Shown: positions 9,934 to 19,927, numbered from the stretch's first letter. The stretch is DNA of 64,000 nt from Aestuariirhabdus litorea (GCF_003864255.1 NZ_QWEZ01000002.1:372001-436000), one strand, 5' to 3'. The notes: generated by a model from the letters alone, not told the origin. A program made the numbers and translations.

Positions 9934-11118
9934 ATGTTTCGTGTCGGCATACTGGGCTCAGCTTTCGACCCTCCCACGCGCGGCCATATCGACCTACTGC
10001 AGCAGGCCGCGCCCGAGTTTGATCGCATTCTGCTGGTTCCCAGCGCCCGCCACGCCTTCGGCAAGCGCTGCCAGCCCATGTCGCACCGGATCGCCATGCT
10101 GGAGGCGCTACTGGACCCCCTCTCCCTGGACTGCGAACTGGAGATCTGTACCCTAGAGCAACACATGGCCGAGCGCAGTGAGCAGCCGGTCTATACCTAC
10201 GACCTGATGGAGGCGCTGGAGCAGCAGCTGATCCCGAGCCACCCCGACCTCCGACTTTGCTTTATTCGCGGCCCTGACAATGCCCACCCCAAGGTCTGGA
10301 GCAAGTTTCACCGGGCGCAGGAGATCGAGCAGCGCTGGCAACTCTTCACCGCCGAGGAGCGCACTCCGGTCCGCAGCACCTCGGTCCGCGAGCTGCTGGG
10401 TCAGGCGGGAGACCCGGACCCCCAGGCCCTGCGCGCACTGGTCCCCGATGCCATCGCTGACTATCTGCTGGCCCACCACCTCTATCGCCCCTCACTGCTG
10501 GCCCGCGAACCCGCCTATGGCGATGGGGATGTGCGCCTGATCAGGCGCGAGCGCTGCTACGACGGCTTTTTCAAGATGGACCGTTACCACCTTCAGCACC
10601 GGCGTTTCGAGGGCGGATGGACGCCCCCCCTCAGCCGCGAACTGTTCCACCGCACCAAAGCGGTTGCGATGTTACCGGTTGATCTTCATCGGCGCAGGGT
10701 GGTGCTGGTCGAGCAGTTCCGTATCGGGGCCTACGCCGCCGGTTTATCCCCCTGGATGCTGGAGATCGTGGCCGGCATTCTGGAGGAGGGGGAGAGTCCC
10801 GCGCAACTGGTCAAGCGTGAAGCCCTTGAAGAGGCTGGCCTGGAGGTAAAGACCCTCATCCCCATCTGTGAATACCTCCCCAGTCCGGGCGGCAGCTCCG
10901 AGGAGCTCGAGGTGTTCTGTGGCCTGGTGGACGCCAGTGCCGCCGGCGGCCTGCACGGACTGGAGGAGGAGGGCGAGGATATCCGGGTACACTCGATCAG
11001 CATTGACCAGGCCCTGGCACTGCTGCAGGCGGGGGAGCTCAACAACGCCGCCACCATCATTGCCCTGCAGTGGCTACAACTGAACCTCGACCGCCTGCTC
11101 AAGGAGTACCGCCCGTGA
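9934..11118 (+). CDS. Fused NadD-like adenylyltransferase and NudF-type Nudix hydrolase
   Basis: Two domains in one 394-residue chain. Residues 1-190 are a nucleotidyltransferase with VGILGSAFDPPTRGH (the GxFDPxHxGH-type loop, with Thr for the first His) and RSTSVREL (the second ATP-binding motif), typical of NadD/NMN adenylyltransferases. Residues 200-394 are an ADP-ribose pyrophosphatase: Nudix box GILEEGESPAQLVKREALEE followed by AGL, plus NudF-like TKAVAMLPVD and CEYLPSPGGSSE. Such a protein could hydrolyse ADP-ribose and rebuild NAD from a mononucleotide. ATG 9934 is chosen for its CGGAG ribosome site; the longer frame adds 26 unlikely residues. A separate NadD elsewhere in the genome cannot be excluded. 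Confidence 0.88.
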   Translation: MFRVGILGSAFDPPTRGHIDLLQQAAPEFDRILLVPSARHAFGKRCQPMSHRIAMLEALLDPLSLDCELEICTLEQHMAERSEQPVYTYDLMEALEQQLIPSHPDLRLCFIRGPDNAHPKVWSKFHRAQEIEQRWQLFTAEERTPVRSTSVRELLGQAGDPDPQALRALVPDAIADYLLAHHLYRPSLLAREPAYGDGDVRLIRRERCYDGFFKMDRYHLQHRRFEGGWTPPLSRELFHRTKAVAMLPVDLHRRRVVLVEQFRIGAYAAGLSPWMLEIVAGILEEGESPAQLVKREALEEAGLEVKTLIPICEYLPSPGGSSEELEVFCGLVDASAAGGLHGLEEEGEDIRVHSISIDQALALLQAGELNNAATIIALQWLQLNLDRLLKEYRP

Positions 11119-11621
11119 ACCCTTTGCGCCTCCTGTTGCTGCTGCTGGGAGTGACCCTGCTCGGTTGCAGCCAACAGCCCAGCCCGCCGTCAACAAACGC
11201 CCGCTGGGCGCTGATGCCGCTCACCAACCATAGCCAGGATGAGGAGGCCGCGGCGCGCGCCGAGCCGCTCGTCGCCGCTCAGCTGCACGCATTGGGGATA
11301 ACCCATCTGCAACAGATGCCCGCCACCGAGACCGAGGGGTCAACGCCACAACTGCACCAGGCCCACCGCCAGCAGCAAGCTCGCCAGTGGCAGGCGCAGC
11401 ATCCGGTCGACCTGCTTGTAACGGGTGAGATAAACCAGTGGACCATCGACAGTCAGGGGGTTCCCCGGGTCGAGCTCGGTCTCGAGCTGATCCGCCAGAC
11501 TGACCAGGCCCCGCTCTGGCAGACCGCCATTGCCGCCGCTGGCCGCCAAGGGGAGTCCCTGGAGCAGCTTGCCCAGCGTTTGATCACCCAGGCGATGGCC
11601 TCCCTGCCCCTTAGCCAGTAG
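11115..11621 (+). CDS. LpoB/CsgG-like outer-membrane lipoprotein, function unknown
   Basis: The 168-residue product begins at GTG 11115, which overlaps the stop of the Nudix fusion as GTGA and has AAGGAG upstream. The N-terminus is a lipoprotein signal: NPLRLLLLLLGVTLLGC, lipobox LLGC with the cysteine near residue 18. The mature part (ARWALMPLTNHSQ, PVDLLVTGEINQWTI, VELGLELIRQ) resembles the LpoB/CsgG-like group of lipoproteins that modulate envelope enzymes. The likeness is in pattern only, so the role is open. It is translationally coupled to the gene before it. Confidence 0.72.
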   Translation: MNPLRLLLLLLGVTLLGCSQQPSPPSTNARWALMPLTNHSQDEEAAARAEPLVAAQLHALGITHLQQMPATETEGSTPQLHQAHRQQQARQWQAQHPVDLLVTGEINQWTIDSQGVPRVELGLELIRQTDQAPLWQTAIAAAGRQGESLEQLAQRLITQAMASLPLSQ

Positions 11622-13440
11622 CCACACACACCTGGTTGCGTCCGGCCTCCTTAGCCTGATACAGCGCCTTGTCTGCCCGTTCGAACACGCTGGCCACGCT
11701 ATCGTTTTCACAGAGTTCAGTAACCCCAAACGAGGCGGTGATGGTCAGGGCGGATGATTTATAGTGCAGCGGTGTGGTTTCGATGGCGACTCGCACCTTT
11801 TCCACGACCTTGCGCCCCTCCTCCAGCGTTGTGTTGGGCATCAGGATCACAAACTCCTCGCCACCATAGCGGGCAATAAAATCCACCTCGCGCAGGTTTT
11901 TCTGCAGTTGGCGGGCAAAGATACGCAGTAACTTGTCCCCGGCCAGATGCCCAAAACGGTCGTTAACGCTCTTGAACAGATCGATATCCGCCACCGCAAA
12001 CACCAGCGGCTCCCGGTAGCGCTTCCAGCGGGCATACTCGTTGTTGAACCGCGACTCATAGGCCAGCCGGTTGGGCAGGCCGGTAAGACGGTCCTGGGTC
12101 GCCCGCGCACGCTCACGGGAAAGGCTGGCTTTCAGCTGTTTGGTCTCCTGCTCCATCGATGCCATGCGACTGGTCAGCTGCTCCAGCTTACTGGAAAGAT
12201 CCGCTTCGGCTACCTCCTCGCGGTGGGTCTCCACCGCCTGCAGGATGGTGTCCAGGCGCTCCCCCACATCCAGCTTCAGGAGCTCCAGGTCAGTGGCTTC
12301 ACTGACCGATCGTTGCAGGCGGTCGATGTCTTCCCGCAGGCTGGCGTCGAGGCGCTCATTACTGCCCCGGGCTCGCGCCATACCATCGCGCACCAGGCCA
12401 GCCCGGGACTGGAAGTCGGCCAGGCGGTCATGCATCAGCTTGAGGTAGTTTTCAAACTCGTCCCGGCTCTGGCCCACCGTAGCCAGCACAATGCGGTTGA
12501 GGGTTTCCAGGTTCGGTACCAGCTCATACCAGGTGATACCGCTGACAATATTGCCCTTGAGCCGGTCGCTCTCCGGCACCACCCGCTCCGGCACCGGCAA
12601 CTGCCCCAGCAGCTCCATCAGGGTCGATCCTACATGGTGGGAGAGCAGGGAAAAGTCCATCATTGGCGTTGGCGTCTCTTCTGCCGCCGCTGGTGGTTCT
12701 TCAGCCGTCTCCGCCTCCGCCTCAATAGGCGCCTCGCCATCGGCCAGGGCAGGTTGCTCTTTATCGGCGTCGTTATCCTGCGGCTCGCTGTCCCTGATCG
12801 CCTCCTGCGCGATTTCGGTAACGTTGCTTTCAGCCTCAGGATCCAGATCCAGATCCATCTCAGTAACAGGAGTCTCCCCCGGCTCGCTCACCTCCCTGGG
12901 CTCGTCCCGTGCGCCGCCCAGCAGTCGCCGCCAGAACGGGGTATCCTCCGATCCCTCTTCCAACTTCGCCACCTGGCTAAGAACGTCCCGCTGGTGGTCC
13001 GCCAGCTTATTCAATAGGGGAGGAAGGTCGACATAGCCCTGCAGGGTTTTACGCAGCTCCTTCTCCTCTTTTGAGAGCCGCTTCTGCAGCGCGCGGTCGA
13101 TATCACAGCTTTTCAGTTGCTCCAACAACAGTGCCAGACAGCCACGCAACTGCTCCAGGTCCTTGCGGTTAAGCACAACATTGGCACGCTGTTGCACCTG
13201 ATCGACCAGCTGGCCCAAGTTCAGGTTATGACTCTCTCCCCGCATCTGGTCGGCCAACTCCTTGATGCGGCTATCCAGCTCAACATCGATGCCCTGACAC
13301 ACCAGCATCACCACCAGCAGCGTTTTACGCAGTTGGTCGATCCGCTCCTGCATCTCCGCCTCGAGACGGTCACGCTCATCCAGACTTTTCAGATATTTAC
13401 TGCGCCAACGATCAGCGCTGCCATTACTCTCATCGATCAC
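11611..13440 (-). CDS. GGDEF diguanylate cyclase with long coiled-coil N-terminus (DgcH-like)
   Basis: Predicted to make cyclic di-GMP from two GTP. The last 165 residues are a GGDEF domain with DRLTGLPNRLAYESRF, ADIDLFKSVND, catalytic YGGEEF and an inhibitory-site REVD five residues before it, so product feedback is expected. The first 440 residues are charged and largely helical, with an acidic low-complexity stretch (EAETAEEPPAAAEETP) and no membrane helix. Synteny with the EEP-dsbA-c4-polA block suggests the ortholog of Pseudomonas DgcH, from memory. It overlaps the convergent lipoprotein gene by 11 bases. An EAL gene about 2 kb away carries the opposing activity. Confidence 0.9.
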   Translation of the reverse strand: MIDESNGSADRWRSKYLKSLDERDRLEAEMQERIDQLRKTLLVVMLVCQGIDVELDSRIKELADQMRGESHNLNLGQLVDQVQQRANVVLNRKDLEQLRGCLALLLEQLKSCDIDRALQKRLSKEEKELRKTLQGYVDLPPLLNKLADHQRDVLSQVAKLEEGSEDTPFWRRLLGGARDEPREVSEPGETPVTEMDLDLDPEAESNVTEIAQEAIRDSEPQDNDADKEQPALADGEAPIEAEAETAEEPPAAAEETPTPMMDFSLLSHHVGSTLMELLGQLPVPERVVPESDRLKGNIVSGITWYELVPNLETLNRIVLATVGQSRDEFENYLKLMHDRLADFQSRAGLVRDGMARARGSNERLDASLREDIDRLQRSVSEATDLELLKLDVGERLDTILQAVETHREEVAEADLSSKLEQLTSRMASMEQETKQLKASLSRERARATQDRLTGLPNRLAYESRFNNEYARWKRYREPLVFAVADIDLFKSVNDRFGHLAGDKLLRIFARQLQKNLREVDFIARYGGEEFVILMPNTTLEEGRKVVEKVRVAIETTPLHYKSSALTITASFGVTELCENDSVASVFERADKALYQAKEAGRNQVCVATG

Positions 13441-13506
13441 CTGGCTTTTTCTCCCTGCTAAGTGGTATCGCCGCGCCTTAGTATGGCACTTTCAGTGGGT
13501 ACTGGC

Positions 13507-14376
13507 CTATCCTGTTGCCCAGCCCTCTTCTGCAGCGGGCGTTGCCAGCCGCAGCTCCAGCGCAACCGGCAGATGATCCGACAGGGGAAAATCGAGGACA
13601 TCCACCTTATCCACGCAGATGCCAGGGCTTACCAGAATATGATCGAGGTCCCGGGTAGGACGCCAGCTGGGAAAGGTGGGCATGCCGTTGTGGGCAGCCA
13701 GCAGACCGCACCCCTCCAGCGGGGAGCGCTCCAGCAGTCTCACCGCCGGCGCATTCATATCCCCCATCAGGACCGTGTGGGAAGCATCGCTCATCAACTC
13801 CCGAACATAGCCCAACTGCCGGTTGCGACTGCGGCGGCTGAGTGAAAGGTGCATCATCACCACCAGCAGCTGGTTGTCCCCGATACGATAGCGACTGACG
13901 ATGGCTCCACGCCCTGGAATCAGGCCTGGCAGCTTATGATCCTCCAGGCTTTCAGGCTCGAGGCGGCTAAGCAGACCGTTACTGTGCTGGGCCAGGCGGC
14001 CCATATTCCGGTTCAACTGCTGGTACCAGTAGGGGAAGCCCCCCTGCTGGGCCAGGTACTCAATCTGGTTCAGGTAACCACTGCGCAAGCTCCCCCCATC
14101 CACCTCCTGCAGGGCCACCAGATCGTAGTGGCGCAGGAGACCGGCAATCTGCTGCAGTGCACCGAGTCGTTGGCTGTGGGGCAGCAAGTGCTGCCAGCAG
14201 CGGGTCAGGTAGTGCCGGTAGTGACGGGTACTGTTTCCTACCTGCACATTGAAACTCAGCAGGCGAAGGGGTTTACCCTCTCCGTAACGCTGGTGGGGCA
14301 GGGGCGGAGGCAACCGTTCGCAGTGGGCACGGCGCACACCTCCATGATATTGGACAAAGGGGTTAGCGGGCTCCAC
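13507..14376 (-). CDS. Endonuclease/exonuclease/phosphatase family protein
   Basis: The 289-residue protein has the EEP-fold motifs in order: LLSFNVQVG, VALQEVDGG, MHLSLSRRSRN, VLMGDMNAP, DLDHILVS and PLSDHLPVAL, which supply the metal-binding and catalytic residues of this DNase I-like superfamily. No signal peptide is evident, so it is probably cytoplasmic; the substrate (nucleic acid or phosphoester) cannot be told. It sits downstream of dsbA across a terminator, which lies 20 bases before its start. Confidence 0.85.
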   Translation of the reverse strand: MEPANPFVQYHGGVRRAHCERLPPPLPHQRYGEGKPLRLLSFNVQVGNSTRHYRHYLTRCWQHLLPHSQRLGALQQIAGLLRHYDLVALQEVDGGSLRSGYLNQIEYLAQQGGFPYWYQQLNRNMGRLAQHSNGLLSRLEPESLEDHKLPGLIPGRGAIVSRYRIGDNQLLVVMMHLSLSRRSRNRQLGYVRELMSDASHTVLMGDMNAPAVRLLERSPLEGCGLLAAHNGMPTFPSWRPTRDLDHILVSPGICVDKVDVLDFPLSDHLPVALELRLATPAAEEGWATG

Positions 14377-14396
14377 CTGATCGATCCTCCCCTCAT

Positions 14397-14420
14397 AAAA
14401 AAGGGAGCCGCAGCTCCCTT
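14397..14420 (-). terminator. Rho-independent terminator after dsbA
   Basis: AGGGAGC/GCTCCCT stem around a CGCA-type loop, followed on the minus strand by a T-run (A-run near 14397-14402). It ends dsbA transcription just before the EEP gene. Confidence 0.8.
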
Positions 14421-14430
14421 ATCCGATCGA

Positions 14431-15063
14431 CTACTGGCGAGCTTTGAGTTCCCGCTCAACCAGGTAGGAGGTGACCTCCAGCATTTTGGCATTACTGCCA
14501 GCGGTTTGTCCGGTCACCCGGTACTTGCCGTTAACAATAATAGCGGGGACACCACGGATCTGGTATCCACGCGCCTTGGCAAAGGCCTGCTGCATCTGGT
14601 TTTTAACACCAAAGGAGTTGAACGCACTGTTGAACTGCTCGGCACTGATACCGTAAGGCTTTAGGAAAGCCGCCATCTTCTCGGGCGTGTCCAGCTGATT
14701 CCCCATCTGGTGGTAGGCATCAAAGATCGCCGCATGCACCTCCTCACCCAGTTTCAACGCATTGACCGCGTAATAGAGCTGGGCATGGGTTTTCCAGATG
14801 GCGGAAAACATGGCCGGGGTTTTTACAAAATAGGCGCCCTCGGGCAACGCTTTACTCCAGGGCACGATGGAGGGCTCCAGATTGTAGCAGTGGGGGCAAC
14901 CGTACCAAAACATCTCTGTTACCTCGACCTGTGCAGGGTTCGAGGTGGGTACGGCCTGCGGCAAGCGTTCATAGTGAACCCCCTCCTGGAAGCTCTCGGC
15001 ATTCGCCATCAGCGGTAAAAAGCAGAGCATCATCAGTACTCGGCGCAGCAGCTTGGTCATCAA
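14431..15063 (-). CDS. dsbA: Thiol:disulfide interchange protein DsbA
   Basis: Periplasmic oxidase that introduces disulfide bonds into exported proteins and is re-oxidised by DsbB. The 210-residue precursor starts with a signal peptide (MTKLLRRVLMMLCFLPLMANA, cleaved after ANA). The mature protein has the thioredoxin-fold active site FWYGCPHCYNLEP and the cis-proline loop RGVPAIIVNGKY. The inserted helical domain lies between them. ATG 15063 or the adjacent ATG 15060 is the start. It sits beside cytochrome c4 as in pseudomonads, with its own downstream terminator. Confidence 0.95.
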   Translation of the reverse strand: MMTKLLRRVLMMLCFLPLMANAESFQEGVHYERLPQAVPTSNPAQVEVTEMFWYGCPHCYNLEPSIVPWSKALPEGAYFVKTPAMFSAIWKTHAQLYYAVNALKLGEEVHAAIFDAYHQMGNQLDTPEKMAAFLKPYGISAEQFNSAFNSFGVKNQMQQAFAKARGYQIRGVPAIIVNGKYRVTGQTAGSNAKMLEVTSYLVERELKARQ

Positions 15064-15274
15064 CTATCTCCTTAAGTCACAGCGAATCCACAATGGGCGA
15101 CAGTGTCGCAAAAAAAAGGGCTCCAGTGAACCCGCGCCCGTTACTGGCGAGCCACAGATACCGGCATGGACACAACACTGCCAGGGTCGAGCCCCGGTGT
15201 TAAGTCAGACCCTGGCCTGGCAGTAAAGTGCCCCAGGCAACCGCCCAGTGCAGTTAAGGCTATATGTGGGGCAC

Positions 15275-15302
15275 AAAAAAGGCGGCCTACGCCGCCTTTT
15301 TC
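15275..15302. terminator. Bidirectional terminator downstream of cytochrome c4
   Basis: Symmetrical GGCGGC/GCCGCC stem with an A-run before and a T-run after, just past the cytochrome c4 stop. On the minus strand it ends the c4 transcript. The rest of the 253-base dsbA/c4 gap shows nothing else clear. Confidence 0.8.
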
Positions 15303-15316
15303 AAACCCGTCGGGGT

Positions 15317-15922
15317 TTAACGCAAGCCTTCAATAAAGCTGGCGAGGGCGTCGACCTCTTTGTTGCTCAGCTTCTCGGCAATATCACGCATGATGCGAGT
15401 GTCACCGTCGTTGGTGCGCTCACCCTCACGGAAGGCGCGCAACTGCTTGGCAGTGTAGGCAGACTTCTGGCCGCTCAGAGCCGGGAAGCCGGCCTGGGCG
15501 TTACCCTTACCGGTGGGGGAGTGGCAAGCGTTGCAGGCCGGAATCCCCTTTTCAGAGTTACCACCACGGTAAATGGACTCGCCCAGCTGAACCAGCTTGG
15601 GATCGGCGGCACCGGTGGCGGCCGGCTTGCTGGCATAGTAGGCGGCGATATCTTCGAAATCCTGCTCGGAGAGGGCATTCAGCATGCCGGTCATCTCAAC
15701 CACAGTGCGCTCACCGGATTTGATGTCGTTCATCTGTTTTACCAGGTAGCGCTCACCCTGAGCAGCCAGATTCGGGAAGTTGGGAGCCGCGCTCACACCG
15801 TTTGCCCCGTGGCAGGCGCCGCAAAGCGCCGCTTTTGCCTGACCAGCGGTGGCATCACCCGCGGCCTGTGCACCAGTAGAGACCCCCAAGGTCAACATCA
15901 GACTTACAATCACTTTTTTCAT
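15317..15922 (-). CDS. Diheme cytochrome c4
   Basis: Periplasmic electron carrier with two c-type hemes that passes electrons to terminal oxidases. The 201-residue precursor has a signal peptide ending STGAQA, then two homologous cytochrome domains with CGACH (about residue 34) and CNACH (about residue 130), and distal methionines in MTGMLNALS and TRIMRDIA. The size is typical of c4. It is a plausible donor for the aa3 oxidase encoded 13 kb to the right, but that is inferred. Divergent from engB. Confidence 0.93.
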   Translation of the reverse strand: MKKVIVSLMLTLGVSTGAQAAGDATAGQAKAALCGACHGANGVSAAPNFPNLAAQGERYLVKQMNDIKSGERTVVEMTGMLNALSEQDFEDIAAYYASKPAATGAADPKLVQLGESIYRGGNSEKGIPACNACHSPTGKGNAQAGFPALSGQKSAYTAKQLRAFREGERTNDGDTRIMRDIAEKLSNKEVDALASFIEGLR

Positions 15923-16121
15923 CGGCTTACCCAGTTATGCATTTGTAGGATTGGAAAATGTCAGCTGTCTGCAGCGGCAGCGGTCGGCTGCTTTACCGCA
16001 GATACGCGCCCCCTCGCGCCCGGCACCGCGACCAAGTTGCTGGCTGTTTGCGGTTGCCTATGGTAAAAACCGCGCCATTATATACCAACAGTACAAAAAA
16101 CGTTAATCAGAGGCAGCAACC

Positions 16122-16772
16122 ATGGCTGAGAGTCCAGAGAACAGATTACCGGCACCCGACTATCGAGCCGCCAGCTACCTCAAAAGCTCGCCAACCCTTG
16201 CCCTGTGCCCGCCGGACCAGGGTTTGGAGGTCGCCTTTGCCGGTCGCTCCAATGCTGGCAAGAGCAGCGCGCTCAATGCGCTGACCGAATCCAGCAAGCT
16301 GGCCAGAACCAGCAAAACCCCAGGCCGCACGCAAATGATCAACTTCTTTGAGCTTGATCAATATAGACGGCTGGTTGACCTGCCGGGCTATGGCTACGCC
16401 AAGGTGCCCGAAGCGATGAAGATCGAGTGGCAAAAGCACCTCGACGAGTACCTTAGCGGCCGCCAGAGCCTGTGCGGTATCGTGCTGCTGATGGATATCC
16501 GCCACCCCCTCAAAGAGTTCGACCTCACGCTGCTGAACTGGGCCCATAGCTGCCAGTTACCGGCCCATATCCTGCTGACCAAGGCGGACAAGCTTAAGTA
16601 CGGCGCGGCGCAAAAGGCATTGATGGAGGTGCGCAAACACTGCAAGGCAATGCCGGCAGTTTCGGTGCAGTGCTTTTCCGCCCCCAAGGGCACCGGGATT
16701 CCCGAGTTGACGCGCCAGCTGAACCAGTGGTTCAGCGCCGATTTCGGGCTCGAGGAGACGGAGGAGGGCTGA
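16122..16772 (+). CDS. engB: Ribosome biogenesis GTPase EngB (YihA/YsxC)
   Basis: Essential GTPase for maturation of the 50S ribosomal subunit. The 216-residue protein has the TRAFAC GTPase motifs: G1 [14 protein letters not shown]2 region [13 protein letters not shown]3 [10 protein letters not shown] and G4 LTKADKL. The late motif [11 protein letters not shown] fits G5. ATG 16122 has AGAGGCAG upstream and gives the normal family length. It is convergent with polA across a 14-base gap, a conserved pairing in gammaproteobacteria. Confidence 0.95.
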   Translation: MAESPENRLPAPDYRAASYLKSSPTLALCPPDQGLEVAFAGRSNAGKSSALNALTESSKLARTSKTPGRTQMINFFELDQYRRLVDLPGYGYAKVPEAMKIEWQKHLDEYLSGRQSLCGIVLLMDIRHPLKEFDLTLLNWAHSCQLPAHILLTKADKLKYGAAQKALMEVRKHCKAMPAVSVQCFSAPKGTGIPELTRQLNQWFSADFGLEETEEG

Positions 16773-16786
16773 GACTTGTTCGCAGG

Positions 16787-19519
16787 CTAGTGCGCCTCCT
16801 CCCAGTTGGCACCTTCTCCCACCTCCACCAGCAGCTCCACATCCAGTTCGGCGGAAGCCCCCATGATTTGGGTCAGCTGCTCCCGCACGCCCTCTACCTC
16901 CGCTTCCGCCACCTCCAGCACCAGTTCATCGTGGACCTGCATGATGATCGCGGCATCCAGCCCACTCTCCTGCAGCCAGCGGTCCACATCGATCATCGCC
17001 TTCTTGATGATATCTGCGGCCGTACCCTGCATGGGAGCATTGATGGCGGTGCGCTCCGCCGCCTGGCGGCGCATGCCGTTGCGTGAGTTGATCTCCGGCA
17101 GGTAGAGCCGGCGACCCATCAGGGTCTCGACATAGCCCTGCTCACGGGCCTGTTCACGGGTGCGCTCCATATAGGCCAGCACCCCCGGATAGCGCTCGAA
17201 GTAGAGGTCGATATACTCCTGGGCCGACTTGCGTGAAACCCCCAGCTGCTTGGCCAGGCCAAAGGCCGACATCCCGTAGATCAGGCCGAAGTTGATCGCC
17301 TTGGCGCTGCGGCGCTGCTCGTTGGTCACCGCTTCAAGGGGAATACCAAACACTTCGGCCGCGGTCGCCCGGTGCACATCGCGCCCCTCGCTGAAGGCGG
17401 TGATCAACCCCTTGTCCCCCGACAGGTGTGCCATGATGCGCAGCTCGATCTGCGAATAGTCCGCCGCCAGCAAACGGTAGCCCTTGGCCGCCACAAAGGC
17501 CTGGCGGATACGCCGGCCCTCCTCGCTGCGTACCGGGATATTTTGCAGGTTGGGGTCCGAGGAGGAGAGGCGCCCGGTGGCGGTCACCGCCTGGTGGTAG
17601 GAGGTGTGGACCCGGCCGGTGGTCGGGTCCACCTGCTGGGGCAGCTTGTCGGTGTAGGTCGATTTCAGCTTGGAGAGCCCGCGGTGCTCCATAATCACCT
17701 TCGGCAGGGGATAGTCCAGTGCCAGCTCCTGCAGGATGGGCTCGGCGGTAGAGGGCTGCCCCTTGGGTGTCTTTTTAATCACCGGCAGGCCCAGCTTTTC
17801 GAAGAAGATCTGCTGCAGCTGCTTGGGGGAGCCCAGGTTGAACTTCTCCCCGGCAAGCTCCCAGGCCTCGGTCTCCAGCTCATCCAGCCGCCGTCCGATC
17901 TCCTCGCTTTGCTGCTGCAGCAACCAGGGGTCGATCAGCGCACCGCGCCGCTCGGTGCGCGACAGCGCCGACAGCAGCGGCAGCTCGATATCCTGGTAGA
18001 GCGTCGCCAGCCTGGTCTCCGCCTCCAGTCGGGGCCAGAGCGTGCGATGGAGGCGCAGGGTGATATCGGCGTCTTCGGCCGCATAGGGTCCCGCCACATC
18101 CAGCTCAACCTCATCAAACCCCTTCTGTTTGGCCCCCTTGCCCGCCACCTCCTCATAGGTGATGGTGGTAATGCCCAGGTGGGTACTGGCGAGGGTATCC
18201 ATGTCGTGGCGGTTGGCCACCGAGTCCAGCACATAGGATTGCAGCATGGTGTCGTGGGCGATGCCCCTAAGCTCGATACCCGCTCGGGCCAGCACGCTCA
18301 TGTCGTACTTCAGGTTCTGTCCCACCTTGGGCCGGTCCGGATCCTCCAGCAGCGGCTTGAGCTGCGCCAGCACCCAGTCCCGATCCAGCTGCTCCGGGCA
18401 CCCCAGGTAGCGGTGGGCAAGGGGGACGTAGGCCGCCTCACCGGGCTCAATGGCGAAGGAGACGCCGACAATGTCGGCCTGCATATAGTCGAGGCTGGTA
18501 GTTTCGGTATCGAACGCAAAGAGCGACGCCTGCTGGAGCCTTTTGAGCCAGGCCAGAAAGGGCTCCCGCTCGGTGACCAGCTGGTAATCCACTTCAAGCT
18601 GGGGCGCGGCGGGGGCGGGTTCGCCGCCGGCACCGCTGTTTTCCAGCTCCTCAACCCAGCCGCGGAACTCAAGCTCCCGGTAGAGCGCCAGCAACTGCTC
18701 ATTATCGGGGTCGGCAACCACCAGGGCGTCGATACCCAGATCCAGATCCACATCGCACTTGATGGTCGCCAGCTGGTAGGAGAGGCGGGCCAGCTCTTCG
18801 TTCTCCGCCATTTTGGCGGGCAGGCTCTTGGCGCCCCTGAAACCCAGCTCGGGAATGCGCTCAAGATTGGCGTAGATCTGTTCCAGGCTACCCAGCCCCT
18901 GGAGCAGCGCAAGGGCGGTCTTCTGGCCCACCCCGGGTACCCCGGGAATGTTGTCGACACTGTCCCCCATCAGGGCCAGGTAGTCGATGATTAGCTCCGG
19001 CCCTATACCAAACTTCTCCCTCACCCCCTCGACGTCCATACGGGTATCGGTCATGGTATTGACCAGGCTGATGTGTTGGTTGACCAACTGCGCCATATCC
19101 TTATCGCCGGTGGAGATCACCGTATCGACGCCAGCCTCAGTGGCCTGCGCCGCGAGGGTGCCGATCACATCGTCGGCTTCAACCCCCTCGACCGCAAGCA
19201 GCGGAAGACCCAGTGCGCGGATGATCTGGTGAATCGGCTCGATCTGGACCCTCAAGTCGTCCGGCATCGGTGGGCGGTGCGCCTTATACTCGGCATAGAG
19301 TTCACTGCGAAAAGTTGGCCCCTTGGCATCAAACACCACCGCCAGGTGGCTGCCGGGGTAATCGGCCCGCAACCTCCGCAGCATACTGATGACCCCCTTG
19401 ATTGCTCCCGTGGGCAACCCCTTCGAGTTATGGAGGGGGGGCAGGGCATGGAACGCCCTGAACAGGTAGGAGGAGCCATCGACCAGCACCAGGGGTGCGG
19501 GGGTAGTTTCTTTCGTCAT
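16787..19519 (-). CDS. polA: DNA polymerase I
   Basis: Replicative gap-filling and repair polymerase. The 910-residue protein has all three modules. The N-terminal 5'-3' exonuclease has [25 protein letters not shown] and GDKDMAQLV. The central 3'-5' proofreading domain has [13 protein letters not shown] and [13 protein letters not shown]. The C-terminal polymerase domain has [18 protein letters not shown] (motif A), [20 protein letters not shown] (O-helix) and [11 protein letters not shown] (motif C). Proofreading residues look intact. Length is close to the E. coli enzyme (928). Confidence 0.97.
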   Translation of the reverse strand: MTKETTPAPLVLVDGSSYLFRAFHALPPLHNSKGLPTGAIKGVISMLRRLRADYPGSHLAVVFDAKGPTFRSELYAEYKAHRPPMPDDLRVQIEPIHQIIRALGLPLLAVEGVEADDVIGTLAAQATEAGVDTVISTGDKDMAQLVNQHISLVNTMTDTRMDVEGVREKFGIGPELIIDYLALMGDSVDNIPGVPGVGQKTALALLQGLGSLEQIYANLERIPELGFRGAKSLPAKMAENEELARLSYQLATIKCDVDLDLGIDALVVADPDNEQLLALYRELEFRGWVEELENSGAGGEPAPAAPQLEVDYQLVTEREPFLAWLKRLQQASLFAFDTETTSLDYMQADIVGVSFAIEPGEAAYVPLAHRYLGCPEQLDRDWVLAQLKPLLEDPDRPKVGQNLKYDMSVLARAGIELRGIAHDTMLQSYVLDSVANRHDMDTLASTHLGITTITYEEVAGKGAKQKGFDEVELDVAGPYAAEDADITLRLHRTLWPRLEAETRLATLYQDIELPLLSALSRTERRGALIDPWLLQQQSEEIGRRLDELETEAWELAGEKFNLGSPKQLQQIFFEKLGLPVIKKTPKGQPSTAEPILQELALDYPLPKVIMEHRGLSKLKSTYTDKLPQQVDPTTGRVHTSYHQAVTATGRLSSSDPNLQNIPVRSEEGRRIRQAFVAAKGYRLLAADYSQIELRIMAHLSGDKGLITAFSEGRDVHRATAAEVFGIPLEAVTNEQRRSAKAINFGLIYGMSAFGLAKQLGVSRKSAQEYIDLYFERYPGVLAYMERTREQAREQGYVETLMGRRLYLPEINSRNGMRRQAAERTAINAPMQGTAADIIKKAMIDVDRWLQESGLDAAIIMQVHDELVLEVAEAEVEGVREQLTQIMGASAELDVELLVEVGEGANWEEAH

Positions 19520-19615
19520 GGGGCAACACTTTTTGTCAGGGTGGCGTTACAATGAACTCAGGGCAACCGAGTCATCGGGCTGTCTATTCTAACTGATCGT
19601 TTTCCGAGGATACTA

Positions 19616-19927
19616 ATGAGACCTTTGTTGCTGGCATCACTGTTAACGGTTTCCACCCTGTTCACGGGTGCCCAGGCGCTTGCCGAAGAGCGCGGTGAAA
19701 TCCGCCCTGATACCGAGGTGGTGATCCACGAGCAGAAGGACAAAACCATTTATGAGTACAGTAACAACGGTTTTGTCTACGCCTACAAAGTGGTCCCCAA
19801 AGGGGGTGGCACGCCCTACTACCTGATCGCGGCCGACAACGAAGGCAACTTCTTCCGCTCCGATGACGTCGGCGCGCTGACTCCCAACCGGATGGCGATC
19901 CCCTCCTGGAAAATTATTGAGTGGTAG
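19616..19927 (+). CDS. DUF2782 family secreted protein
   Basis: A 103-residue protein with a signal peptide (RPLLLASLLTVSTLFTGAQA, cleaved after AQALA) and a short beta-rich mature domain (EVVIHEQKDKTIYEYSNNG, YKVVPKGGGTPYYLIAADN). This matches the DUF2782 family found beside polA in pseudomonads and relatives; no function is known. It is divergent from polA and its 3' end overlaps the convergent znuA by 14 bases. In Pseudomonas thrB usually follows, but here it does not. Confidence 0.82.
   Translation: MRPLLLASLLTVSTLFTGAQALAEERGEIRPDTEVVIHEQKDKTIYEYSNNGFVYAYKVVPKGGGTPYYLIAADNEGNFFRSDDVGALTPNRMAIPSWKIIEW

Noticed and set aside
17372-18994. 540-codon plus-strand frame across polA
   Set aside because: Antisense shadow of DNA polymerase I caused by high GC content; no start signal or protein-like pattern.
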